Program-made: the position numbers and the translations under genes
Notes under the pieces: generated by a model
Database searches by the model: none
Seen by the model: the letters and a program-made list of their open reading frames with translations, nothing else
Told to the model about the DNA's origin: nothing
From: a halophilic archaeon
GTDB lineage: Archaea; Halobacteriota; Halobacteria; Halobacteriales; Haladaptataceae
Assembly: GCA_003298465.1 (NCBI GenBank)
Contig: QNGA01000009.1
Coordinates: 62,001-126,000 of the forward strand
Direction: 5' to 3'
DNA: 64,000 nt
In this document: positions 36,752-44,997 of the stretch, one piece after another
How positions within the stretch are numbered: the first letter of the stretch is position 1
Layout: each line of letters begins with the position of its first letter

Positions 36752-36760
36752 AATATAAAT
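36752..36760 (-). promoter_or_regulatory. TATA box of the proline dehydrogenase gene
   Basis: On the minus strand AATTTATAT lies 26-33 nt before the ATG at 36727, so the gene has its own promoter downstream of the dppCDF2 genes. Confidence 0.5.
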
Positions 36761-36818
36761 TGTGTGAACTCCCCTCGCCCATCCCCCATGGTAAAAGTTA
36801 GCTTCCGAAGAGTAGACG

Positions 36819-37904
36819 CTACTCCTCGGAAGGAGAAACCTCTGCACTATCTGTGTAATGATGGCATGCACAGCTACTGCCACCATTAACTTCCTCTAAG
36901 TCCGGATCAGCTTGTTCACAAATTGGACCGATGTATTCTTGACAGCGAGTATGATAGCGGCACCCAGATGGCGGATTCTGGGGACTAGGTACGTCACCGT
37001 CAAGAATTATTCGGTCAGACTGTGGCTGCTCTGAGGCTTCAGGCACGGCTGACAGCAGTGCTCTTGTGTAGGGGTGCTTTGGATCCTTAAAAAGTTCAGT
37101 TGTATTGGACAGCTCAGCTAGCTCACCTAAGTACATGACTGCAACTCGATCACAAATGTGGTGTACAACGCTTAGATCATGGCTAATGAAGAGATAGGTA
37201 AGGTTGTACTCATCTTGGAGGCGATCAAGTAAGTTGAGGATTTTCGCCTGCACACTTACATCCAGCGCACTGGTCGGTTCATCTGCTATTATAAGTTTAG
37301 GATTGACAGCGAGTGCACGAGCAATAGCGATACGCTGTTGTTGACCGCCACTAAAAGCGTGAGGAGCCCGTGTTAGGTGGCTTTCGTTGAGACCGACTTC
37401 TTCAATCAGTTCGAATGTCCGATTTTCCCGTTTTTTAGCGGACCAATCGGTCAAGCATTTCATTGGCTCCTGAATGAGCTCAGCAACGCTCATACGAGGA
37501 TTCAACGACGAGGCTGGATCCTGAAAGATGAACTGCAGATTCTGCCGGATCTCCCGTAATTCTGAACGAGAGGTACTAGTTATGTCGTTGCCGTCAAACC
37601 AGATTGTCCCGTCCGTGGGTTCGATGAGTCGCATTACGGTTTTACCGAGGGTTGACTTCCCACAGCCAGATTCACCCACAAGACCAAGTGTCTCGCCTTC
37701 TGCGATGTCTAGGCTCACTCCATCAACTGCTTTTACATGGTCGATAGTACGGTTGAAAACTCCCCCACGCACGGGATAGTACTTTTTTAGCTTATCAAGT
37801 GCAAGGATGGGCTCCTTTGCGCTCTGTCGGTGTGTGGATTGGTTTAGTTGTTTATCGCCGAGATCCTGCTGGCTGTTTGTATGTTGTTTTTGTCGAGAGT
37901 TCAT
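36819..37904 (-). CDS. peptide ABC transporter ATP-binding protein (DppF type), system 2
   Basis: ATPase of the second peptide importer, 361 residues. Walker A GESGCGKST, signature AFSGGQQQRI, Walker B LIIADEPTSALDV and the C-terminal oligopeptide motif (GCRYHTRCQEYIGPICEQAD) are all present. Unlike its counterpart in system 1 it has no long C-terminal insert. It overlaps dppD2 by 4 bp. Proline dehydrogenase follows on the same strand, linking uptake with proline oxidation. Confidence 0.94.
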   Translation of the reverse strand: MNSRQKQHTNSQQDLGDKQLNQSTHRQSAKEPILALDKLKKYYPVRGGVFNRTIDHVKAVDGVSLDIAEGETLGLVGESGCGKSTLGKTVMRLIEPTDGTIWFDGNDITSTSRSELREIRQNLQFIFQDPASSLNPRMSVAELIQEPMKCLTDWSAKKRENRTFELIEEVGLNESHLTRAPHAFSGGQQQRIAIARALAVNPKLIIADEPTSALDVSVQAKILNLLDRLQDEYNLTYLFISHDLSVVHHICDRVAVMYLGELAELSNTTELFKDPKHPYTRALLSAVPEASEQPQSDRIILDGDVPSPQNPPSGCRYHTRCQEYIGPICEQADPDLEEVNGGSSCACHHYTDSAEVSPSEE

Positions 37905-38974
37905 TGTGTATCACCAGATTCAGCGTGACGGGGTGATTGCTCCGTTGACGGACGTGACGGCAGGTTCCAATGGGAGGGTGGTGTTTCTTCAGCAGCGTCT
38001 GTGTAGAGGTGACAGGCGACTTCATGATCTGGTTGTTCATTACTTGATGTAAGAGACGGGTCAGTCGCATCGCAAACATCACCAATGTACTGAGGACATC
38101 GGGACGCAAACCGACAGCCAGACGGTGGGTTACGAAGGTCAGGGACTACGCCCTCAATTGTTGGAAGACGGTCTGTCTTCTCATCAAGAGAGGGGATGCT
38201 TTCTGAAAGTGCACGAGTATATGGGTGGAGTGGGGCATCGAAAAGTTGTGCTATGGTACAACTCTCGACGACGTTTCCCGCATACATGACTGCGATGCGG
38301 TCAGCAATTTCACTCACCACACCTAAATCGTGCGAGATAAACAGAATACTCATCCCAAACTCCTTTTGCAAATCCCTCAATAAATCCATTATTTGAGCTT
38401 GTATGGTGACGTCAAGCGCAGTAGTCGGTTCATCTGCAAGCAACAGTTTTGGTTCGGTGATGAGCGCCATCGCGATGACAACCCGTTGCCGCATCCCACC
38501 ACTGAGTTCATTTGGGTACTGGTCCATAATACGCTCAGCATCAGCCAATCCACAAGCTTCGAGCATTTCGATGGCCCGGTTGCGGGCCTCAGCTTTTGAG
38601 ACATCCCGATGAGTACGGAGCGGCTCCGAGACCTGTTTTCCGATAGTGAGAACCGGATTAAGGGAAGACATTGGATCCTGATATACCATAGTAATGTCAT
38701 TACCTCGGATAGCATTAAGTTCACGCTGTGAGAAGTCAAGAAGATTCTTCCCATTGTACTGAATACTACCGCTAACAGTCTCGGCCGGTGGAGACTGGAG
38801 TAATCCAATAGTAGAGAGGGCAGTGACACTCTTACCACAACCGCTTTCACCGATAATACCAAGAACTTCATCTTGGTGGATTTCGAGGTTTACGCCGTCC
38901 AGTGCCTCGACTGTTCCTTCCTCAGTATGGAAGTGCACATGCAAGTCGTCAATTTTGAGAATTGGTTCCGTCAT
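37901..38974 (-). CDS. peptide ABC transporter ATP-binding protein (DppD type), system 2
   Basis: ATPase of 357 residues. Walker A GESGCGKS, signature ELSGGMRQRV, Walker B LLLADEPTTALDV, switch ILFISHDLGVVSEIADR and the Cys-containing C-terminal motif (GCRFASRCPQYIGDVCDATD) are intact. It begins 1 bp after dppC2 ends and overlaps dppF2 by 4 bp. Confidence 0.94.
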   Translation of the reverse strand: MTEPILKIDDLHVHFHTEEGTVEALDGVNLEIHQDEVLGIIGESGCGKSVTALSTIGLLQSPPAETVSGSIQYNGKNLLDFSQRELNAIRGNDITMVYQDPMSSLNPVLTIGKQVSEPLRTHRDVSKAEARNRAIEMLEACGLADAERIMDQYPNELSGGMRQRVVIAMALITEPKLLLADEPTTALDVTIQAQIMDLLRDLQKEFGMSILFISHDLGVVSEIADRIAVMYAGNVVESCTIAQLFDAPLHPYTRALSESIPSLDEKTDRLPTIEGVVPDLRNPPSGCRFASRCPQYIGDVCDATDPSLTSSNEQPDHEVACHLYTDAAEETPPSHWNLPSRPSTEQSPRHAESGDTQ

Positions 38975-38975
38975 G

Positions 38976-39890
38976 TTATTCTGATTGTTTTGGATCTAAC
39001 GCATCTCGAAGGCCATCACCAAGCGCGTTGAAACCGATGACTGTCAGCATGATCGCGACTCCAGGGAATGTCGCAATCCACCAAGCACGATCTATCTCAC
39101 CACGTCCAGCTGCGATAAGCGCGCCCCATTCAGGTTTCGGCGGTTGTACGCCCATGCCAAGAAACGATAGGGCCGCACTCCAAAGTATCACAGTTGGAAT
39201 TGTGAGCGTAGCATAGACGATAATGCTCGAGGCAGCATTTGGAAGGATATACCGTGTGATGATGCGAAAATCAGTTGCGCCAGCGGTTTTAGCTGATTCA
39301 ATATATTCTTCTTCCATTACGGACTTCACATCGCCGCGTACTAAACGAGCGAACCCACGCCACCCGACAAGACTCACAGCCACGACGAGTGGCATGAGGC
39401 CTCCTCCAAGCATCCCCGCGATTGCAAGTGCAAGTACGATTGCAGGGATTGAGAGGCTAATATCGACTAACCGCATGATAAAGGATTCTGTCCAACCGCC
39501 ATAGTAGCCTGCGATAAGGCCAAGTGAGACTCCAATAACCATTTGCAGGCCGACAATGGCGATACCGAGAAACACTGTATACCTTGCACCAAAAACTACC
39601 CGAGAAAAGATATCTCGACCATAGGTGTCTGTTCCAAAAGGATGCTCAAGACTAGGTGATTCTTTGATTGCATTATAGCTCTGGGCAGTTGGATCCGATG
39701 ATGCAATGATCGGGGCGAACACAGCGGTTATTATGAGAGCTAAAACAATTCCCAGACCGAAAACGGCGAATGAATTCCGTTTGAGTCGGCGAATAATCAA
39801 TTTCGATCGGGAACGGAAGCTTGTATCTACCCGCTGCTTGGCTATATCGCTTTGTCTTCCCTGCTCCTGCGCCATCATTACCACCAACAT
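38976..39890 (-). CDS. peptide ABC transporter permease (DppC type), system 2
   Basis: Permease subunit of 304 residues, or 299 if it starts at Met6 (39875). It has the DppC layout: N-terminal helix around 45-68, PFGTDTYGRDIFSRVVFGAR, BPD_transp_1 domain with EAA loop (MEEEYIESAKTAGATDFRII), and SFLGMGVQPPKPEWGALI near the end. It begins a dppCDF2 unit with its own promoter. The dppA2 and dppB2 genes lie 1 kb upstream, cut off by an aldolase gene on the other strand. Confidence 0.94.
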   Translation of the reverse strand: MLVVMMAQEQGRQSDIAKQRVDTSFRSRSKLIIRRLKRNSFAVFGLGIVLALIITAVFAPIIASSDPTAQSYNAIKESPSLEHPFGTDTYGRDIFSRVVFGARYTVFLGIAIVGLQMVIGVSLGLIAGYYGGWTESFIMRLVDISLSIPAIVLALAIAGMLGGGLMPLVVAVSLVGWRGFARLVRGDVKSVMEEEYIESAKTAGATDFRIITRYILPNAASSIIVYATLTIPTVILWSAALSFLGMGVQPPKPEWGALIAAGRGEIDRAWWIATFPGVAIMLTVIGFNALGDGLRDALDPKQSE

Positions 39891-39929
39891 GGGTGTCCTT
39901 TGTTAATCTTCCGCATAGAAGTGGATGGT

Positions 39930-39940
39930 GAACTATATTA
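39930..39940. promoter_or_regulatory. shared AT-rich promoter element between dppC2 and the aldolase gene
   Basis: AACTATATTAG reads as a TATA-like box on both strands. On the minus strand it would start transcription about 20 nt before dppC2. On the plus strand it would give the aldolase mRNA a leader of about 60 nt. This makes the two genes a divergent pair. Confidence 0.4.
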
Positions 39941-40021
39941 GTGGTATCATTCAGTCACCTTAGAGAGCAAAGTCTACCCAAGCCGGAACATCTTAGAGGG
40001 AACACCACAGGTAGTAAGATG

Positions 40022-40804
40022 ATGTCAGTTGGAATCGACGCACGGCTTGATCGAATTGGAACGGGAGACAAAATCCTTAATGTCCCAATGGACCACGGAA
40101 TTACACTTGGTGCAACCCCAGGACTCAAACAGATTGAGGATACAATTGACGCAGTAACACGAGGAGGCGCAGACAGTATTTTAACACAGAAAGGACTCGC
40201 TTCCCGTGTCCACCCAAACAAAAATGGAAAGGGATACATCATTCATCTCAACGCTTCAACAACAATTGGGCCAGACACAAATGATAAGCGAATCACAGGG
40301 ACTGTTGCAGAAGCTACACGGCTAGGCGCCGACGCTGTCTCACTACACATGAATATTGGCAGTGATCACGAGCCAAACCAAATAGAGCAGCTTGCCAATA
40401 TTACGAGAGAAGCAGCAGAGTATGGCATGCCTGTGTTAGCAATGACATACGCCCGTGGTCCCGGCATAGACGAAGACGACACCGAACACGCAAGTCATGC
40501 AGTAAGATTAGCCGAAGAAGTAGGGGCAGATGTCGCAAAAACCGGGTACACAGGTGATGCGGAGAGTTTCAGTGAGGTAGTAACGTCGACGAGTTTGCCA
40601 GTCATAATGGCAGGCGGAAATCCGAAAGATGACCAAGCAATGCTAGAAAATGTGCGTGGGGCAATGGATGGTGGTGCGGCCGGTGTTTCGATGGGACGGA
40701 GTATCTTTCAGCATGAGCAACCAGAAGCAATGACTTGTGCTGTTTCGAGTATCGTTCATGACGACTACAGCGTTGAAGAAGCACTTGACCGAGCCGAGTT
40801 GTAA
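40022..40804 (+). CDS. class I (Schiff-base) aldolase, DhnA/ADTH-synthase family
   Basis: A 260-residue TIM-barrel aldolase (start 40022; ATG at 40019 gives one residue more; a GTG-started frame to 39941 is unlikely). It closely follows the archaeal 2-amino-3,7-dideoxy-D-threo-hept-6-ulosonate synthase / fructose-bisphosphate aldolase family. Active-site residues are in place: Asp24 and His25 in VPMDHGITLG, Tyr143 in MTYARGPG, and the Schiff-base Lys173 in DVAKTGYTGDAE. The phosphate-binding end AGGNPKD and SMGRSIFQ is also present. The setting is odd, since it lies inside the second dpp cluster on the opposite strand. In this neighbourhood a role on 4-hydroxy-2-oxoglutarate from hydroxyproline is possible, but the aromatic pre-pathway or sugar aldolase role is equally allowed by sequence. 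Confidence 0.9.
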   Translation: MSVGIDARLDRIGTGDKILNVPMDHGITLGATPGLKQIEDTIDAVTRGGADSILTQKGLASRVHPNKNGKGYIIHLNASTTIGPDTNDKRITGTVAEATRLGADAVSLHMNIGSDHEPNQIEQLANITREAAEYGMPVLAMTYARGPGIDEDDTEHASHAVRLAEEVGADVAKTGYTGDAESFSEVVTSTSLPVIMAGGNPKDDQAMLENVRGAMDGGAAGVSMGRSIFQHEQPEAMTCAVSSIVHDDYSVEEALDRAEL

Positions 40805-40861
40805 TTGATAGTATACTAAAGGCGATTTTAATTTCAATGATAGAATAAGAGTTAGAAGATT

Positions 40862-41803
40862 TCAGTCGTAGGTGATTCGAGGGTCGAAGTAACTGTAAGC
40901 AATGTCCACGAAGAGATTAGAAATAATGACTATAATTGAATAAATGAGCACCGTTCCTTGAATCACAGGATAATTTCTAGCGAGTACTGAGTCAACTAGT
41001 AGTCGTCCCATTCCGGGCCAAGAAAAGACGGTCTCAATGATGACTGTCCCAGAGAAAATTAGTGGGATTTGAAGGCCGATAAGCGTGATTATTGGGATCA
41101 TCGCGTTCTTCATTGCGTGTGTATAGATGACACTTTTTTCACCGATGCCTTTCCCGCGTGCTGTTCGGATATAGTCTTCATTAAGTACCTCTAGCATAGA
41201 TGAACGCGTCATCCGTGTGAGAAGGCCAGCACGGCGTGTCCCGGTTGCAATTGCTGGGAGAGCAATATACGTAAGCCATGTTAGCGAAAATATGGCTCCG
41301 TTCCGACCAGAGATTGGGAACATATCCAAATTCACTGAGAAGACTAAGATAAGCAGTAAACCAAGCCAGAACGATGGCATTGAAATCCAAAAGATTGCAA
41401 ATAACATAGAAATATTATCTACCCAACTGTACTGCTGTACAGCACTAACAACCCCAAGTGGAAGTGCAATGATAAATGTAATAATCATTGCTACAAGTGC
41501 TAGCTCTAATGTCGGAAGTAACCGTTCACTAATCATATCTGAAACGTCTCTTCCTCCTCGAATGGATTCGCCAAGATCGCCCTGAACAACGCCAGAAACC
41601 CAATCAAGATAACGAATATGCGGTGGTTGATTTAAACCCATATCTCGTTCTAACTCTTCGACCGCTTGCGCGTCTGCATTCGTCCCAAGAGCGATTCTGG
41701 CAGGATTTCCTGGAGCCATATATACGATTGAAGAGATGACGATAGTGACGCCAATAATCACCGGGATGGTTACGAGGAGACGCCGGACTATGTACTTATA
41801 CAT
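40862..41803 (-). CDS. peptide ABC transporter permease (DppB type), system 2
   Basis: Permease subunit of 313 residues with first helix at 10-30, the loop ERDMGLNQPPHIRYLDWVSG, and the BPD_transp_1 domain carrying LNEDYIRTARGKGIGEKSVI as EAA loop. It follows dppA2 after 10 bp. Downstream comes the aldolase gene on the opposite strand (57 bp between stops), so dppAB2 is a separate transcript from dppCDF2. Confidence 0.94.
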   Translation of the reverse strand: MYKYIVRRLLVTIPVIIGVTIVISSIVYMAPGNPARIALGTNADAQAVEELERDMGLNQPPHIRYLDWVSGVVQGDLGESIRGGRDVSDMISERLLPTLELALVAMIITFIIALPLGVVSAVQQYSWVDNISMLFAIFWISMPSFWLGLLLILVFSVNLDMFPISGRNGAIFSLTWLTYIALPAIATGTRRAGLLTRMTRSSMLEVLNEDYIRTARGKGIGEKSVIYTHAMKNAMIPIITLIGLQIPLIFSGTVIIETVFSWPGMGRLLVDSVLARNYPVIQGTVLIYSIIVIISNLFVDIAYSYFDPRITYD

Positions 41804-41813
41804 ATTAATATTA

Positions 41814-43499
41814 TTAGAGACCCAGCTCCAGATGACGGAGGTACTCTTTAACCGGCCACCAGGGATGGTCGTTGACCATTGTCTCTATACCTTTAACGGA
41901 TTTTTTATGGCCGAGAATCTTATTATATCCTAAGACGGGTACAATAGGAGCCCGTTTTTGCATTAGTAGCTGGGCATCGATGATAGCCTGGTGTCGCTCG
42001 GCATCGCTTGTTGTCGTACGTGCCTTGTTTAGATAGTTGTCAAATTTCTTGTTTTCCCAGAGCGAGAAATTCGTGCCTCCTTTCTTGGCACTTTGGCTAC
42101 TCTCAAGTGTGGCAGAGAGTGTCTGCAACGAGTATTGGCCGCCGTATCCCATTACCACTAGGTCGTGTTCACCTGCCTCTAATTTTTTGTATAGAGTTCC
42201 GGCCTCGAGGATGTTTAGATTTGTTTTGAATCCCACATCTTCTAGCATCGGCTGGATAGTCGTTCCAACTTTCTTCTCTCTCGGGATCGTGAACGTGAGG
42301 AAATTGAGAGTAAGCTTCTTACCATTCTTTGTCCGGACCTGGCCTTGTTTTGAGTTCGTCCAACCAGCTTTATCTAAAAGCTTACGTGCTTTCTGCGGGT
42401 TAAATGACTGTCCAGTGCTTTTTGCACGCTTTTCTGGAAGTGCATTCTTTGCCATTGGAGGCATAAGCGTCCAAATCTTATAGCCCTCTCCACCAAGTGC
42501 TGCCTCGATAACGGCGTCCTTTTTCACTGCGTGAACAGCTGCCTTCCGAACGTGCATATCATTCATCGGCGCTTTTTGCGTATTCGGACACAAGTATGCC
42601 TGCCGAGTGAACCTTTTCCGTTTGAGATCGGTACTCGAATTTTGCTCCACTTTGCTGGCGTCTGAGAGGATTATAGACTTCGAAAGATGAACCCCACCAT
42701 CTGTGAGCTCATTGAGAAGAGTCGTCGGTTCGGGATGCGATTCGAACCGGAATTTCTTCACCTTCCCAGGACCTTTATTCTTCACCCAATCCGGTCCCCA
42801 GTTGTACTCCTCAAAGCGTTCTGTCTCGATGAACGAACCTCGAGACCATTTTTTGAACTTGTAAGGCCCAGTTCCGACGATAACATCCTGGCCGTACTTA
42901 TCACCGGCTTGGTCCAGTGCCTTTTTCGAGATGAGTGCTGAGTTCCAAGTCGAAAGTCCCCGCGGAAGCAGCGGGAATGGATTTTTGTACTGCACAGTGA
43001 CTTCCCGATTACCGGTGACTTTTATTTTCGATATATCACCAGCTAAATATCCCATCGGAGATTCTTTGGCAAATCTGTCGAGGTTCCATTTCACTACCTC
43101 CCCAGTCAGCTCCTCACCATTATGAAACTTGATTCCCTCTTCGAGTTTGATGGTATATTTAGTCGCGTCATCGTTCATTGAGTAGTCCTTTGCTAGGTGA
43201 GGTACTGGTTTCAGGTCAGGATTGACCCGGAAGAGTGGTTCATTAATGGCGAAAAGGACTTCCTGGGTCCCAATACGTGTGGCAAGATGCGGATCGAGTG
43301 GTTCGTCACCAGACATTTTTGTATTCTGGCCAACAATTAGCGTATTGCCACCGCTATTGCCATTTTTAGACCCATCACTACTAGAATCGTTGCTGAAGGA
43401 GGCACAACCCGAAACTGCTGTTCCTGCACCAACGATACTTAATGTTGAAAGGTATGTCCGACGGTCTATCCACTTGTCGTCCGATGGCTTACTAGCCAT
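41814..43499 (-). CDS. peptide ABC transporter substrate-binding lipoprotein (SBP_bac_5), system 2
   Basis: Receptor of the second importer, 561 residues from the Met at 43499. The N-terminus has a twin-arginine signal (WIDRRTYLSTLSIVGAGTAV) and lipobox VSGC (Cys32). A longer frame to 43532 overlaps the promoter. Family motifs are YTIKLEEGIKFHNGEELTGE, VVKWNLDRFA, VIVGTGPYKFKKW and HVRKAAVHAVKKDAVIEAAL. It is Lys-rich like its counterpart in system 1. It is divergent from the creatinase-like gene, with a perfect palindrome between them at 43552-43567. Confidence 0.92.
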   Translation of the reverse strand: MASKPSDDKWIDRRTYLSTLSIVGAGTAVSGCASFSNDSSSDGSKNGNSGGNTLIVGQNTKMSGDEPLDPHLATRIGTQEVLFAINEPLFRVNPDLKPVPHLAKDYSMNDDATKYTIKLEEGIKFHNGEELTGEVVKWNLDRFAKESPMGYLAGDISKIKVTGNREVTVQYKNPFPLLPRGLSTWNSALISKKALDQAGDKYGQDVIVGTGPYKFKKWSRGSFIETERFEEYNWGPDWVKNKGPGKVKKFRFESHPEPTTLLNELTDGGVHLSKSIILSDASKVEQNSSTDLKRKRFTRQAYLCPNTQKAPMNDMHVRKAAVHAVKKDAVIEAALGGEGYKIWTLMPPMAKNALPEKRAKSTGQSFNPQKARKLLDKAGWTNSKQGQVRTKNGKKLTLNFLTFTIPREKKVGTTIQPMLEDVGFKTNLNILEAGTLYKKLEAGEHDLVVMGYGGQYSLQTLSATLESSQSAKKGGTNFSLWENKKFDNYLNKARTTTSDAERHQAIIDAQLLMQKRAPIVPVLGYNKILGHKKSVKGIETMVNDHPWWPVKEYLRHLELGL

Positions 43500-43521
43500 G
43501 ATACACGATGACAAACCCAGA

Positions 43522-43530
43522 AGATATAAC
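43522..43530 (-). promoter_or_regulatory. TATA box of dppA2
   Basis: On the minus strand GTTATATCT lies 23-31 nt before the ATG at 43499. Confidence 0.5.
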
Positions 43531-43551
43531 ACTTATGATCACTATTTGATA

Positions 43552-43567
43552 TTATTTCGTGAAATAA
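43552..43567. promoter_or_regulatory. perfect palindrome in the dppA2 / creatinase-like divergent promoter
   Basis: TTATTTC-GT-GAAATAA, two 7-nt arms with a 2-nt centre. It lies between the TATA box of dppA2 (43522-43530) and that of the plus-strand gene (about 43581-43590), a good place for an operator acting on both. The regulator is not known. Confidence 0.45.
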
Positions 43568-43580
43568 AGGGCCCAACATT

Positions 43581-43590
43581 TATTATATTA
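43581..43590 (+). promoter_or_regulatory. TATA box of the creatinase-like gene
   Basis: TATTATATTA lies 18-27 nt before the ATG at 43608. Confidence 0.45.
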
Positions 43591-43607
43591 CCTGCCAGAC
43601 TTTCCAT

Positions 43608-44825
43608 ATGGCTCCAACGAGAGTCCCATCAGCAGAGTATAGCAATCGCATCTCACGGGTTCGCGACGACCTCGCGGCTAACAACTTCGACACACTATGT
43701 CTATTCTCGGCGGTAGACATCGGTTGGGTAAGTGGATTTCACCATCTCCAAACCGAACGACCTGTTTGTCTCGCTATTACCCAAGAACAAGTTGCTCTCA
43801 CAGTACCGCGACTGGAACTGGACCGCGCTGAATTAGATGAATTCCCTGCGATCGACGAAGTCTACTGGTACTATGACTATCCCGGAGGGGAGAGTACAAA
43901 TGCAACGTACTATGAACATCCATCTGCAACCCCGGAGGAGAAAATCGCTGAAATGCTTTCTGACCTCAATGCTGATCAAGTGGCTGCAGACATGAACGGT
44001 GCTCCCGGTTACTGGGGATATTCTGGCCCAAGTCTTGACGAATTTGCTGATGTCACGGTCGACACCGTAGAGTGGATCAAAGAATACCGGAAATCTAAAT
44101 CGGCCGTTGAGCAGGAATTAATGCGCGAATCAGCAAAATGGGGCAACCTTGCACACAGAAAGCTCGAGGATTATGCTGAACCTGGAAAGCATGAATTCTG
44201 GGTGGCAAAACAAGCGAGTCTTGATGCGTCAATGGCGATGTTTGATACACTCGGCGAGCGGTATCAATCGAGACTTCGAGGCGGATTCCCTGCTTCGTGT
44301 GGATTCCTTTCCGGTCCGAATACAGCACTACCGCATGGCTTGACAGAGAATCGGCGACTGAAGCATGGTGATATCCTCATCACTGGTGCAACAGCCAACG
44401 TAGACGGGTATATCAGTGAGCTAGAGCGGACTATGTTCGTTGGTGAAGTAAGCGATGATCATCGGCACTACTTTGATCATATGCTTGAAATGCAGACACT
44501 CGCTATTGAAGCATGCGGTCCCAATGTTCCCGTCGCTGAGGTCGACCAGGCTGTCCACGATTACTGTAAAGAGCAAGGACTTCTTCAGTATACTCAGCAT
44601 CACACGGGCCACAATATCGGTCTCGGTGTCCATGAGCGTGGCTTTCTCGACAGGGGAAGTGAAGAGATCATTCAGCCCGGACATGCTTACACTATTGAGC
44701 CTGCGCTGTTCGTCCCAGACGTAGGTGGCTACCGTCATTCCGATACTATCCTCATCACCGACTCAGGTGTCGAAACGATCACGTACTATCCCAGAGACCT
44801 AGAGAGCAATATCATCTCGTACTAA
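43608..44825 (+). CDS. creatinase-like M24 hydrolase with altered metal site
   Basis: A 405-residue pita-bread protein. It keeps the family frame (SGPNTALPHGLTENRRLKHG; HHTGHNIGLGVHE; YTIEPALFVP) but loses metal ligands. The first Asp position is Thr259 (LITGATANVDG), the second is Glu271 (GYISELERTMF), and the last Glu is Ser378 (GGYRHSDTILIT). His335 and Glu364 remain. The pattern LERT...F, GGYRxxD and the NII end resembles creatinase and related metal-free hydrolases rather than Xaa-Pro peptidases. So it probably splits a C-N bond in a small amidino, cyclic or modified amino acid without metals. In this cluster the substrate could be a proline-like compound or creatine/ectoine-like osmolyte. 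It precedes etfBA by about 170 bp. Confidence 0.85.
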   Translation: MAPTRVPSAEYSNRISRVRDDLAANNFDTLCLFSAVDIGWVSGFHHLQTERPVCLAITQEQVALTVPRLELDRAELDEFPAIDEVYWYYDYPGGESTNATYYEHPSATPEEKIAEMLSDLNADQVAADMNGAPGYWGYSGPSLDEFADVTVDTVEWIKEYRKSKSAVEQELMRESAKWGNLAHRKLEDYAEPGKHEFWVAKQASLDASMAMFDTLGERYQSRLRGGFPASCGFLSGPNTALPHGLTENRRLKHGDILITGATANVDGYISELERTMFVGEVSDDHRHYFDHMLEMQTLAIEACGPNVPVAEVDQAVHDYCKEQGLLQYTQHHTGHNIGLGVHERGFLDRGSEEIIQPGHAYTIEPALFVPDVGGYRHSDTILITDSGVETITYYPRDLESNIISY

Positions 44826-44969
44826 AGCGAATTTCGCTCGTGTCGTTAGTCTAGCGTAGAAAGTGAATATTCTTCCACCTTCGCTTGAGGGCAGGCGGGT
44901 CCAGACGTCTCGCGACAATGTAGAGAGATACAAGATTTTCAACTTATTCTACAGATACCAACAGTACTT

Positions 44970-44979
44970 TTTTATATTT
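44970..44979 (+). promoter_or_regulatory. TATA box of etfBA
   Basis: TTTTATATTT lies 20-28 nt before the ATG at 44998 and falls inside the longer open frame, so it decides the start of etfB. Confidence 0.5.
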
Positions 44980-44997
44980 CCAAATCCATGTGTAGCA

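Noticed and set aside
43608..44825. Calling this gene an Xaa-Pro dipeptidase
   Set aside because: Three of five metal ligands are replaced, so the standard peptidase mechanism is unlikely.
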